NCBI GenBank assembly: GCA_017416665.1
Contig: JAFQBO010000373.1
Location: 1 to 14,456 of the forward strand
Source of the DNA: Oscillospiraceae bacterium
GTDB taxonomy: Bacteria > Bacillota > Clostridia > Oscillospirales > Ruminococcaceae
Length of the DNA stretch: 14,456 bases
Reading direction: 5' to 3'
Part shown: one piece after another, positions 1-7,066 of the stretch
How positions within the stretch are numbered: the stretch's first letter is position 1
Layout: each line of letters opens with the position of its first letter
Notes under the pieces: generated by a model
Told to the model about the DNA's origin: nothing
Database searches by the model: none
The model's input: the letters and a program-made list of their open reading frames with translations, nothing else
Position numbers and translations under genes: made by a program

Positions 1-1
1 A

Positions 2-1102
2 GACTCCTTAAAAAGTATCTCAGTACCGGAAACTGTAACAATTATCGGCTACAGAGGAGTATTTAATGAAGGTATTGAAAATATTGACGTTTCAGAAAAT
101 AATTCTTATTATTCATCGGAAGATGGCATTATGTTTGACAAGGATAAAACAGTGCTGTTACAGTATCCGCCAGCAAAAGAGGAAACAGAATATACAGTAC
201 CTGACAATATGGACGCTATCGGAGCATTTGCTTTTGCAGGAAACAAGAATTTGAAGGAAATTACGCTTCCTGAAAATGTTGAAGTAATTGGAAATGAAGC
301 GTTTATGAAGTGCGATGCACTTGAAAGCATTACAATTGAAAATCCTGATTGTCAGATTAATGAGTTTGGCGTTACTATCAGTAATGGAGATCTTTACGAT
401 GAAAGCTATTTCAACGGTGTTATTTATGGTCATGAAAATTCAACAGCACAGGCTTATGCTGAAGAACATGGATATAACTTTGCTGTTATCGGTACAGAAC
501 CTGTTGTTACAAATCCGGTTGTGACAGAACCTGCTGAACCAATAGTTACTGAGGTTACGACAGCAGATATTGAAACAACAGAAGTTACAACAACATACAG
601 CACTTCAATAATCTGTGTACTTACAACAACAGCAGAAAAACGTGCCTGTGAAAATTGTGAAAAGCTGATATACAGATCAGAAGGCGTTATTACACCTCTT
701 GGAATGTTCCTTTGTACTGACTGCCGTGCATTAGGAATGGGTGGAACACTTCCTAAGTATCCGATAGTAACAGAAACAACTCAGACAACTGTTCAGACAG
801 AGTGCGGACAGGGTACAGGTGTTCCGGATATGGAAACTGCTAAGACAACAGCGGCTCCTGTAGAAACTGCACCGGCATTGATAATTGGAACACCTACAGT
901 TATGGGTGATACTAACGGAGATAACGCACTGGGTGTTGCAGATATTTCGGTTTTATCAAAGTTCAATGTAAATGCCACGGTTTATCCGTTCAGAGATTCT
1001 ACAACTGCCGCAAATGCAGATGTAAATTATGATAATGTAATTGATGCATCAGACACAAATACTCTTATCGAATGTGTTCTTGGAAATATTACTCTGAAAT
1101 AA
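2..1102 (+). CDS. Secreted leucine-rich-repeat (BspA/LRR_5-type) protein with C-terminal dockerin, 5' end outside window
   Basis: The reading frame is open from base 2, so this is the C-terminal 366 residues of a longer protein; an internal ATG at 131 is not the start. Residues ~1-164 are BspA-type LRR_5 repeats ('LKEITLPENVEVIGNEAF'), closing with the usual 'ENSTAQAYAEEHGYNF' cap. A Thr/Pro/Val linker (~165-212) follows, then a C-x2-C-x18-C-x2-C cluster (Cys216, 219, 238, 241), a second linker, and a type I dockerin (~300-366) with two Ca loops (DTNGDNALGVAD and DVNYDNVIDASD). Dockerins plug secreted proteins into cellulosome scaffoldins through cohesins, so this protein is inferred to be an extracellular, probably non-catalytic, adhesion or binding subunit. 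The dockerin recognition positions differ from those of the next three genes. The product class is secure; its ligand is unknown. Confidence 0.9.
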   Translation, partial: DSLKSISVPETVTIIGYRGVFNEGIENIDVSENNSYYSSEDGIMFDKDKTVLLQYPPAKEETEYTVPDNMDAIGAFAFAGNKNLKEITLPENVEVIGNEAFMKCDALESITIENPDCQINEFGVTISNGDLYDESYFNGVIYGHENSTAQAYAEEHGYNFAVIGTEPVVTNPVVTEPAEPIVTEVTTADIETTEVTTTYSTSIICVLTTTAEKRACENCEKLIYRSEGVITPLGMFLCTDCRALGMGGTLPKYPIVTETTQTTVQTECGQGTGVPDMETAKTTAAPVETAPALIIGTPTVMGDTNGDNALGVADISVLSKFNVNATVYPFRDSTTAANADVNYDNVIDASDTNTLIECVLGNITLK

Positions 1103-1113
1103 TATTTTTTCTC

Positions 1114-1142
1114 GGACGGGCTGAAAAGTCCGTCCTTCTTCT
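1114..1142 (+). terminator. Rho-independent terminator of the LRR-dockerin gene
   Basis: A 9-bp stem GGACGGGCT/AGTCCGTCC (one G-U pair) with a GAAA loop is followed by TTCTTCT, 12 bases after the stop codon. The hairpin and its downstream bases recur almost unchanged after the next gene (4022-4050), and the stem recurs after the third (5162-5184). Confidence 0.85.
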
Positions 1143-1166
1143 AAAAAATAAACAATATATATTTTT

Positions 1167-1232
1167 TTGAAATTTAACTGCGAAAAATCAGAATTAAGTA
1201 CGTCTAATATAATGAAAGGCAAAATAAAGCCT
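1167..1232 (+). promoter_or_regulatory. Conserved 66-base upstream leader, copy 1
   Basis: This aligns without gaps to 4088-4153, upstream of the third dockerin gene. Three blocks are nearly invariant: TTGAAATTTNACTGC-GAAAAAT, CGTCTA, and AATGAAAGGC-AAAATAAAGCCT. They are separated by 12 and 4 variable bases of fixed length. The last block can form a small AGGC/GCCT hairpin (1217-1220 with 1229-1232). The pattern suggests a promoter or operator plus transcript 5' end. TATAAT occurs at 1208-1213, but no -35 box lies at 17 bp and the other copy has TATAGC there. The CGTCTA box is reminiscent of ECF-sigma -10 elements, but its 27-base distance from TGAAAT does not fit. The factor is unknown. Confidence 0.55.
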
Positions 1233-1269
1233 GTAAGTAAAAATAAAAAAAGAAAGGTGAGTGATTTTT

Positions 1270-3990
1270 ATGAAAAAAACAAAAAGAATTTTAAGCTTAA
1301 TCACATCATTGTGCATGGCGTCGGCATGTTTTATGTCAGCAAATGCATCAGTATCCAACGAGCAGATGCAATATGAAAGCGATGTTTCTGAAAGTATAGC
1401 AGTTGAAAATTTGGAATATCAGATTGTCGTAGCAGTAAATGATAATTCGGTTTTACTTGACAATGGATGTGCATTAAGTCAGAGTGAGTTTCAGAAATAT
1501 TCAGGTGAGGATTTTACTCTGAAATATGGTGACATTATAAATGTTACATATTCAGGTATTGAGCCGATTGCACCAGGACAGTTTGTTATTGATGAAAATT
1601 ATAGTATCGAGTACATTGGCAGCGCGTCAGATGTTTACACAGAAAATTTAAAAGAACTTACTATAACGAAAAAGTCTGAAAACAATGAACAGTTGACCTT
1701 GAGAGATTCAGATGGAAATTCCTATACATGGCTTACACATATTGCACTTATAACGGGTTATGGCTATCAGGGTTATCAGGCGGAAATAGCTCCATCTTTA
1801 CTCAATGTTGGTGATGTGATAAATTGTGTTGTAGATTCAGCAGGCAAAGAAGTTATTTTACCTGTAAGTATTACTGAAGATCTTGAGATTTGTATGGTAG
1901 TCAGTGTTGGTGAAGATGAAGTTTTACTGAACAATTATATGGTAATTAGCCAGAAAACATTTCAGAAGTATTCGGGTGAAAGCTTTAATCTGAAATGTGG
2001 TGACGTTATTGGTCTTGCAAATGTATGTTATCTTGAAACATGGCCAATGCAGCTGGGTGCGAATGAAAATTCATATATAAATTATCTCGGCAGTGCAGAG
2101 GAATATTATTCTGACAGTATGAAAAATCTTACTGTAACAGAAATATCAGATGATTTTAGTGAAATAGTTTTAATTGATTCAGATGAACAGAGTTATACCT
2201 GGTATACAGGAATCGCACTGATGGATCTGTATGGTCGTCAGTATGATATTGAGCCACGTTCCGTAAATGTCGGAGATGTATTGAATTGTATTACTGAACC
2301 AATGGAAAATTTAATTGGTAAAGGCGGTGTTTTTCCGGTAAGTACAGTAACAGAACCAGCTGAACCAATAGTTACTGAAGTTACAACAGAAGATACTGAA
2401 ACAACACAGACAACAGTTTCAACAGAAATGACAGATCTGACAGAAACAGTTGCAACGATTTCTAAGGAAACAACTGAAATAGAGCGAAATTATGACCTTG
2501 CACTTGTTGATGAATTTTCAGAGGAAGAAATTATATACTCTGATGAAAATGTTGTTATTTTTAGTGACGGTACAGGTGAAACCATATGGTGGGAATTTTG
2601 TGAAATAAACTATACGATTTCTGGTGTTGATAAAACAATAACTCCTGAAATGCTTGGTTTGTCAGATGATTACAAACTTGAACTGATAACTAATCTCTAT
2701 AAAAATAGTACGGATGTAATAGTTAAGGTAGAAACAAAGGAAGAACTTGAAAAACTCCTTGAAGATTCAGCAAAACTTTATGAAGATGGAGTTATAGAAA
2801 ATGCATATACAAGTCGTGGTTACTGTTATGGATGTTTTCTGTATGGTGGACCAAGTTATGCTGAATTTACATTAAAAGATGAAAATGCTGAATTTGATTT
2901 TAATTCAATAGAAGGACTTGAAGATTTTGAGGTTAAACAAAGTGAAAACGATCCAACAAAATATACAGTATCTTTTGTGGATGAGTTTGAATATATAAAA
3001 TTAAAAGAAGCAACAGATATTATTGAAGCCAATGAAAACATAGAAAAATACGAAATTTGTGGTTTTTCATGTCTTGTTTCTCATTACAAGGGTGAAAAAA
3101 TATATCTTATCGAAGAATCTGAAACAGAGCCTTCTAATGTGCAGACATCAGTTGTTACTTCAGTCACAACAGAAACATCAGTATCATGTGTAACAACATC
3201 AATCTCCGTGGTTCAGACAGAATGTGGTGACAATACATCAGTTGTAATATCTGAAAATTTACCGCTTGTTACATCTGCTGTAGAAACAACAATACCTGCA
3301 ACATCTGATGTCCAGCCTGAAGAAGAACTTGACATTTTAATGGTTGTGTGTGCTGACGAAAATACAGTTTTACTGAACAATTATATGGTAATCAGCCAAA
3401 AAACATTTCAGAAGTTTTCGGGTGAAAGCTTTAATCTGAAATGTGGTGACGTTATCGGTCTTGCAAATGTATATTATCTTGAATCATCACCAATGCAGCT
3501 GGGTACGGATGAGAATTCATATATAAAGTATCTCGGCAGTGCAGAGGAATATTATTCTGACAGCATGAAAAATCTTACAGTTACAGAAATATCCAATGAT
3601 TTTGAGGAAATTATTTTAACCGATTCAGTCGGACAGAGTTATACATGGTATACACGAACAGGATTTGTGGATAGATGCAATGTCCAGTATGATATTGAAC
3701 CATATTATGTAAATATCGGAGACGTATTTAATTGCATTACAGAACCAATAGAAATTTTCTATGGCAATGGCGGTGTTTTCCCTGTAAGTACAGTTTCAAC
3801 AGTAGAAGATGTAATCGGTGATGCAAACGGCGATAATGAAGTGACTGTCCGTGACTGTGCAGTTATTGCATCAGCCCTTGCAACAGGTAAAGCAGATAAA
3901 CTTAGTTCTTCGGCAGACTTTAACAAAGACGGTGAAGTTAATGTAAGAGATGCGGCGGCTATTTCAAGAACTCTTGCAAAAATAAAGTAA
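1270..3990 (+). CDS. Secreted multidomain dockerin protein with three A modules and one B module (function unknown)
   Basis: The ATG at 1270 is chosen over GTG 1261 because AAAGGTGA at 1253-1260 is then correctly spaced and the product begins with a clean signal peptide (MKKTKRIL..., cleavage probably near SANAS). The protein has 906 residues. Module A occurs at ~48-200, ~205-358 and ~687-845; module B at ~407-620. Thr/Val/Glu-rich linkers flank B, and a dockerin (~848-906) has loops DANGDNEVTVRD and DFNKDGEVNVRD. Module A has the pattern 'VLLxNxxxxSQxxFQKxSGExFxLKxGDxI', then a 'YxWYT' motif and 'xNVGDVxNC'; it may be a beta-rich or OB-like fold, which is only an inference. Module B is shared with the next two genes. 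No catalytic motif was seen. The dockerin implies cellulosome attachment outside the cell. A2 and A3 are nearly identical in DNA, a recent internal duplication. Confidence 0.9.
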   Translation: MKKTKRILSLITSLCMASACFMSANASVSNEQMQYESDVSESIAVENLEYQIVVAVNDNSVLLDNGCALSQSEFQKYSGEDFTLKYGDIINVTYSGIEPIAPGQFVIDENYSIEYIGSASDVYTENLKELTITKKSENNEQLTLRDSDGNSYTWLTHIALITGYGYQGYQAEIAPSLLNVGDVINCVVDSAGKEVILPVSITEDLEICMVVSVGEDEVLLNNYMVISQKTFQKYSGESFNLKCGDVIGLANVCYLETWPMQLGANENSYINYLGSAEEYYSDSMKNLTVTEISDDFSEIVLIDSDEQSYTWYTGIALMDLYGRQYDIEPRSVNVGDVLNCITEPMENLIGKGGVFPVSTVTEPAEPIVTEVTTEDTETTQTTVSTEMTDLTETVATISKETTEIERNYDLALVDEFSEEEIIYSDENVVIFSDGTGETIWWEFCEINYTISGVDKTITPEMLGLSDDYKLELITNLYKNSTDVIVKVETKEELEKLLEDSAKLYEDGVIENAYTSRGYCYGCFLYGGPSYAEFTLKDENAEFDFNSIEGLEDFEVKQSENDPTKYTVSFVDEFEYIKLKEATDIIEANENIEKYEICGFSCLVSHYKGEKIYLIEESETEPSNVQTSVVTSVTTETSVSCVTTSISVVQTECGDNTSVVISENLPLVTSAVETTIPATSDVQPEEELDILMVVCADENTVLLNNYMVISQKTFQKFSGESFNLKCGDVIGLANVYYLESSPMQLGTDENSYIKYLGSAEEYYSDSMKNLTVTEISNDFEEIILTDSVGQSYTWYTRTGFVDRCNVQYDIEPYYVNIGDVFNCITEPIEIFYGNGGVFPVSTVSTVEDVIGDANGDNEVTVRDCAVIASALATGKADKLSSSADFNKDGEVNVRDAAAISRTLAKIK
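1921..2347 (+). repeat. Intragenic direct repeat, module A2 copy
   Basis: This pairs with 3367-3793 at a constant offset of 1446 bases (482 codons), with no indels noticed. I count about 17 differences in the first ~240 bases; divergence rises toward the 3' part. It encodes the second A module of the 906-aa dockerin protein. Confidence 0.85.
3367..3793 (+). repeat. Intragenic direct repeat, module A3 copy
   Basis: Second copy of the repeat at 1921-2347, encoding the last A module just before the dockerin. Module A1 (from about 1411) is homologous in protein but clearly more diverged in DNA, so A2/A3 is the younger duplication or has been homogenised by gene conversion. Confidence 0.85.
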
Positions 3991-4021
3991 AATATATCCT
4001 TCTTACTTTCTTATCTTGGTT

Positions 4022-4050
4022 GGACGGGCTGAAAAGTCCGTCCTTCTTCT
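4022..4050 (+). terminator. Rho-independent terminator of the 906-aa dockerin gene
   Basis: The stem GGACGGGCT/AGTCCGTCC with GAAA loop and TTCTTCT tail is identical to the one at 1114-1142, and the identity continues into the following A-rich bases. It lies 31 bases after the stop codon. Confidence 0.85.
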
Positions 4051-4087
4051 AAAAAAATAAAGTTAAAAATAAAAAATATATAATTTT

Positions 4088-4153
4088 TTGAAATTTTACT
4101 GCGAAAAATTGAAAGTTATATCGTCTATAGCAATGAAAGGCAAAATAAAGCCT
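4088..4153 (+). promoter_or_regulatory. Conserved 66-base upstream leader, copy 2
   Basis: Gapless counterpart of 1167-1232, with about 14 differences concentrated in the two spacer stretches; the TGAAAT to CGTCTA distance (27) and CGTCTA to AAAGGC distance are the same in both. The AGGC/GCCT hairpin is at 4138-4141/4150-4153, 48 bases ahead of the start codon of the 309-aa gene. The 584-aa gene downstream (start 5254) has no equivalent leader. Confidence 0.55.
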
Positions 4154-4201
4154 TGTTAAGTGAAAATAAAAACAATGAAAAAATGAAGGGTAAGTGATTT
4201 T

Positions 4202-5131
4202 ATGAAAAAACTCAGATATATTTTAAGTGGATTGACAGCTATGGCAACACTCCTTACATCAACGGTTACAGTTTCTGCGGAAAAAACTGAAACAGAGCTT
4301 GATTATGATATTTCTATCGTTGACAGAGTTGCCGATGAAGAAATTGTATATGCTGATAATATGGTTGTTATTTTCAGTGATGGTGATGGACAGTGCGTAT
4401 CAGATACTTTTTACGAAATGGCTTATGTTACTCCTCGTAATGGACAGAAAGTAACAGCGTCAAAATTCGGACTGCCTGATGAATATGAAGTTTATGAGAG
4501 CCGTTTGGAAGGCTGTGATAATGCAACAATAACATATGGCGTTCGAGTTGAAACTGAGGAAGAACTTGACAGACTTTATGAAGAATCAGCAGAACTTATT
4601 GAAAAAGGTGTTATACTGAATTCGTTTAAGTCGCTTGCATATGGTTATACATGTTTCGGTTATGGTGGTTTATATGCTCACTATACTTTAAAGGACGAAA
4701 ATGCCGAATTTGATTTGAATGCTATTGAAGGTCTTGAAGATTTTGAGGTTACACAGAATGAAGATGATCCTAAGAAATTTACAGTATACTGCAAAAATGC
4801 ACTGGAATACATAAAATTAAAGGAAAAATCAGATATTATTTACGCAAATGAAAACATAGCAGATTTCAGATTGATTACCAGTGGATGCTGTGTAGCACAT
4901 GTGGATTGTGAAAAAACATATATGCTTGAGGAATCTGAAATAGAAGAAGCGGTAACAGGTGATGCAAACAGTGACAGAAAAATTGATGCCCGTGATTGTT
5001 CATATATTGCAATAATGATTGCAACAGGCAGAATAAACATGTTGCCGGATACAGCTGACTTTAATAATGACAGTGAAATTGACATAAGAGATGCATCGGC
5101 ACTCTCAAGAAATCTTTCCAAAGTAAAATAA
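4202..5131 (+). CDS. Secreted single-B-module dockerin protein (function unknown)
   Basis: This 309-residue protein is the minimal form of the family. It has a signal peptide (MKKLRYILSG..., cleavage near VSA-EK), one B module (~34-250) and a dockerin (~251-309; loops DANSDRKIDARD and DFNNDSEIDIRD). AAGGGTAAG precedes the ATG at a normal distance. Module B landmarks are 'TEEELDRLYEESAELIEKGVI', a Cys in 'YTCFGYGG', 'DENAEFDLNAIEGLEDFEV', 'EYIKLKEKSDIIYANENI', and a Cys-Cys-x-x-His near the end. The Cys after 'YGYT' and the one before 'VAH' recur in nearly all copies, so a structural disulfide is likely. I see no known catalytic signature. It sits alone between two terminators, so it is probably transcribed singly. 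It is likely an extracellular cellulosome component, role unknown. Confidence 0.88.
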   Translation: MKKLRYILSGLTAMATLLTSTVTVSAEKTETELDYDISIVDRVADEEIVYADNMVVIFSDGDGQCVSDTFYEMAYVTPRNGQKVTASKFGLPDEYEVYESRLEGCDNATITYGVRVETEEELDRLYEESAELIEKGVILNSFKSLAYGYTCFGYGGLYAHYTLKDENAEFDLNAIEGLEDFEVTQNEDDPKKFTVYCKNALEYIKLKEKSDIIYANENIADFRLITSGCCVAHVDCEKTYMLEESEIEEAVTGDANSDRKIDARDCSYIAIMIATGRINMLPDTADFNNDSEIDIRDASALSRNLSKVK

Positions 5132-5154
5132 AAATATCTTTCCTATCTTCTTAA

Positions 5155-5184
5155 CTTGTTCGGACGGGCTGAACAAGTCCGTCC
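5155..5184 (+). terminator. Terminator hairpin after the 309-aa gene, with a competing alternative stem
   Basis: The stem GGACGGGCT (5162-5170)/AGTCCGTCC (5176-5184) matches the two upstream terminators, but the loop is GAACA and the following tract (AATCCTTTC) is poor in T. A second stem, CTTGTTC (5155-5161)/GAACAAG (5171-5177), uses the loop and 3' arm of the first, so the two are mutually exclusive. Confidence 0.65.
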
Positions 5185-5253
5185 AATCCTTTCAAATGAT
5201 AATTTAAATATGAAATATAGTCATTAAGTAAAAAAGAAATGTAGGTGATTTTT

Positions 5254-7008
5254 ATGAAAAAACTGAAACGGATTTTCAGTTTTTTGACAGCAGCGGCAAC
5301 ACTCCTTACATCAGCGGTTACAGTTTCTGCGGAAATAACAGATCTGACAGAGGATACTTCAGCGGAATATTCCGAAGCTGAAGTATATGGCGTAAATGAT
5401 GTTGTATTTGATGACGGAGAAGATGTAATAATTTTTGATGACTACATACATCTTACACATTCAAGATATGATTTCAAAATGAGTTATGTTATGCTTCACA
5501 ATGATGGAATAGTAACACCTGAATGGTTTGATCTTTCAAATGATTATGTACTTGAGCAGACAGGCTATGACGATACAACAGAAACATATACTGTTACAGT
5601 CGAAACACAGGAAGAACTTGACAGCCTTTATAATGCATCAGCAGAACTTCTTGAAAAAGGTATAATAGAAAACGCATACAAACAGTTTGAATATACATAT
5701 AACTATACTGATTGTGGTGAAGGTTTTATTACATTAAAGGAAGAAGATCCGGACTTTGATTTAAGCTTTGCTGAAGGTCTTGAAAATATTATACTCCAAA
5801 GTTACAGCTCAGATCCTGAAATGTATTCGTTAATTTGTTCTGATTTAAACGATGTAGCGGCACTTGAACGTTCAGAAGAAACTATAAAGGCAAATGAAAA
5901 TGTAGCGGAATTCGGCATGGCGTATAACTATTGTACTGTAGTACTTCCGCCGACAGTTTTAAGAACATATCTTATAAGCGAGCAGGAATTACCGGAAACA
6001 ACTGCTCCCACAGAACAACCAACCGAAGCTGTTACAACAACTTCAATGGAAACAACTACAGCTGACAATAAAGTTGATGTTTCATTAATTGAAAATATAA
6101 CAGGCGAAGAAGTAATTTATACCGATGGAAATTATATTTGTCTGAGTGGCGGAGAAGGTCAGCGAGTAATAGGATGCTATTACAGAATGGCATATATGAT
6201 AGAGCGTACTGACAGTATTATAACTCCTGAATATTTCGGACTTTCAGATGACTATGAATTTGTGGCAAATTTTCCAACGGCAGATGATGAAGAATTTGAT
6301 GTTTATACAGTTGCTGTTGAATCGCAGGAAGAACTTGACAGACTTTATGAAGAATCAGTAGAACTTCTTGAAAAAGGTATAATAAAAAATGCTTATAAGC
6401 AGTATGAATATGAGTATGGATGTTCTCCTTATGGCTCATCATATGCGTATTATATTTTAAAAGATGAAAATTCAGAATTTGATTTTAATGCGATAGAAGG
6501 ACTTGAAGATTTTGAGGTCGTACAAAGTGAAAATAATCCCCAAAAATATATAATAGAATATACAGATGCATTTGAATACATAAAATTAAAGGAAGCGACA
6601 GATATTATTGAAGCAAATGAAAATATAGAAGAATACAGTATTTTATATAGTTCGTGCTGTGCATTACATATTGCAATAAAAAAAGATGAATATCTTATAG
6701 AAGAATCTGAAACAGAAGAAACAACAAATCCGACAGAACAACCAACTGAATCAGTTACAACAACTCCATCAGAAGTCCCAGATAGTACAGAAGAAGTGAT
6801 ATTTGACGCAAATGGTGATCAAAAATTCAATATCCGTGACTGTTCGTATATTGCAATGATGCTTGCAGCAGGTAAGGTAAAAGAACTTCCTGAAACAGCT
6901 GATTATAACAAAGATGGCAAAGTAAATGTCCGTGATGAGGCGGGCATGGCTAAATACCTTGTCTCAACAGTAAAAAAGCCTATTCCAAATCCCAACTCTT
7001 CACTATAA
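5254..7008 (+). CDS. Secreted dockerin protein with two B modules (function unknown)
   Basis: The ATG at 5254 is preferred: AGGTG (5243-5247) is its ribosome binding site, and the GTG at 5245 lies inside that site. The 584-residue protein has a signal peptide nearly identical to that of the preceding gene (about 48 of 52 bases match, 4232-4283 vs 5284-5335). It then has B1 (~44-245), a Thr/Pro/Glu linker, B2 (~274-489), a second 'TEQPTE' linker and a dockerin (~515-570; loops DANGDQKFNIRD and DYNKDGKVNVRD) with a short Pro/Asn tail. B2 is much closer to the B modules of the two upstream genes than B1, which lacks the 'DENAEFDFNAIEGLEDFEV' wording. A phenylalanine replaces the usual Gly just before the first Ca loop. 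It is probably a cellulosome-bound extracellular protein of unknown role. Confidence 0.88.
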   Translation: MKKLKRIFSFLTAAATLLTSAVTVSAEITDLTEDTSAEYSEAEVYGVNDVVFDDGEDVIIFDDYIHLTHSRYDFKMSYVMLHNDGIVTPEWFDLSNDYVLEQTGYDDTTETYTVTVETQEELDSLYNASAELLEKGIIENAYKQFEYTYNYTDCGEGFITLKEEDPDFDLSFAEGLENIILQSYSSDPEMYSLICSDLNDVAALERSEETIKANENVAEFGMAYNYCTVVLPPTVLRTYLISEQELPETTAPTEQPTEAVTTTSMETTTADNKVDVSLIENITGEEVIYTDGNYICLSGGEGQRVIGCYYRMAYMIERTDSIITPEYFGLSDDYEFVANFPTADDEEFDVYTVAVESQEELDRLYEESVELLEKGIIKNAYKQYEYEYGCSPYGSSYAYYILKDENSEFDFNAIEGLEDFEVVQSENNPQKYIIEYTDAFEYIKLKEATDIIEANENIEEYSILYSSCCALHIAIKKDEYLIEESETEETTNPTEQPTESVTTTPSEVPDSTEEVIFDANGDQKFNIRDCSYIAMMLAAGKVKELPETADYNKDGKVNVRDEAGMAKYLVSTVKKPIPNPNSSL

Positions 7009-7011
7009 CTA

Positions 7012-7056
7012 AACAACAAACCCGATCGCTTATGTGATCGGGTTTGTTGTTTTTTT
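7012..7056 (+). terminator. Strong Rho-independent terminator of the 584-aa dockerin gene
   Basis: AACAACAAACCCGATC (7012-7027) pairs perfectly with GATCGGGTTTGTTGTT (7036-7051), extendable by a G-U and a C-G pair to a TTAT loop, and is followed by TTTTTGATT. It differs in sequence from the three terminators upstream and insulates the small-peptide locus that follows. Confidence 0.95.
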
Positions 7057-7066
7057 GATTTTATGG

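Noticed and set aside
524..880. Thr-rich repeats considered as CRISPR or tandem-repeat array
   Set aside because: No regular unit or spacers; they encode ordinary degenerate Thr/Val/Glu linkers.
793..978. Open frames opposite the dockerin and lon genes, for example 793-978 (-), 4840-5121 (-), 8793-9206 (+)
   Set aside because: They are antisense shadows of clear genes and lack ribosome binding sites or recognisable products.
1167..1213. TTGAAA ... TATAAT as a sigma-A promoter for the 906-aa gene
   Set aside because: The boxes are 35 bases apart, and the second leader copy has TATAGC at the -10 position.
1217..1232. AAAGGCAAAATAAAGCCT resembling pieces of a GEMM (c-di-GMP) riboswitch
   Set aside because: The central stem, the tetraloop and receptor, and the proper 3' motif are missing; only 8 bases separate the two arms. 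Kept as part of an unassigned conserved leader.
1261..1269. GTG starts three codons upstream for the genes at 1270 and 5254
   Set aside because: The upstream GTG lies within or directly against the ribosome binding site in both genes; the ATG yields standard signal peptides beginning MKK.
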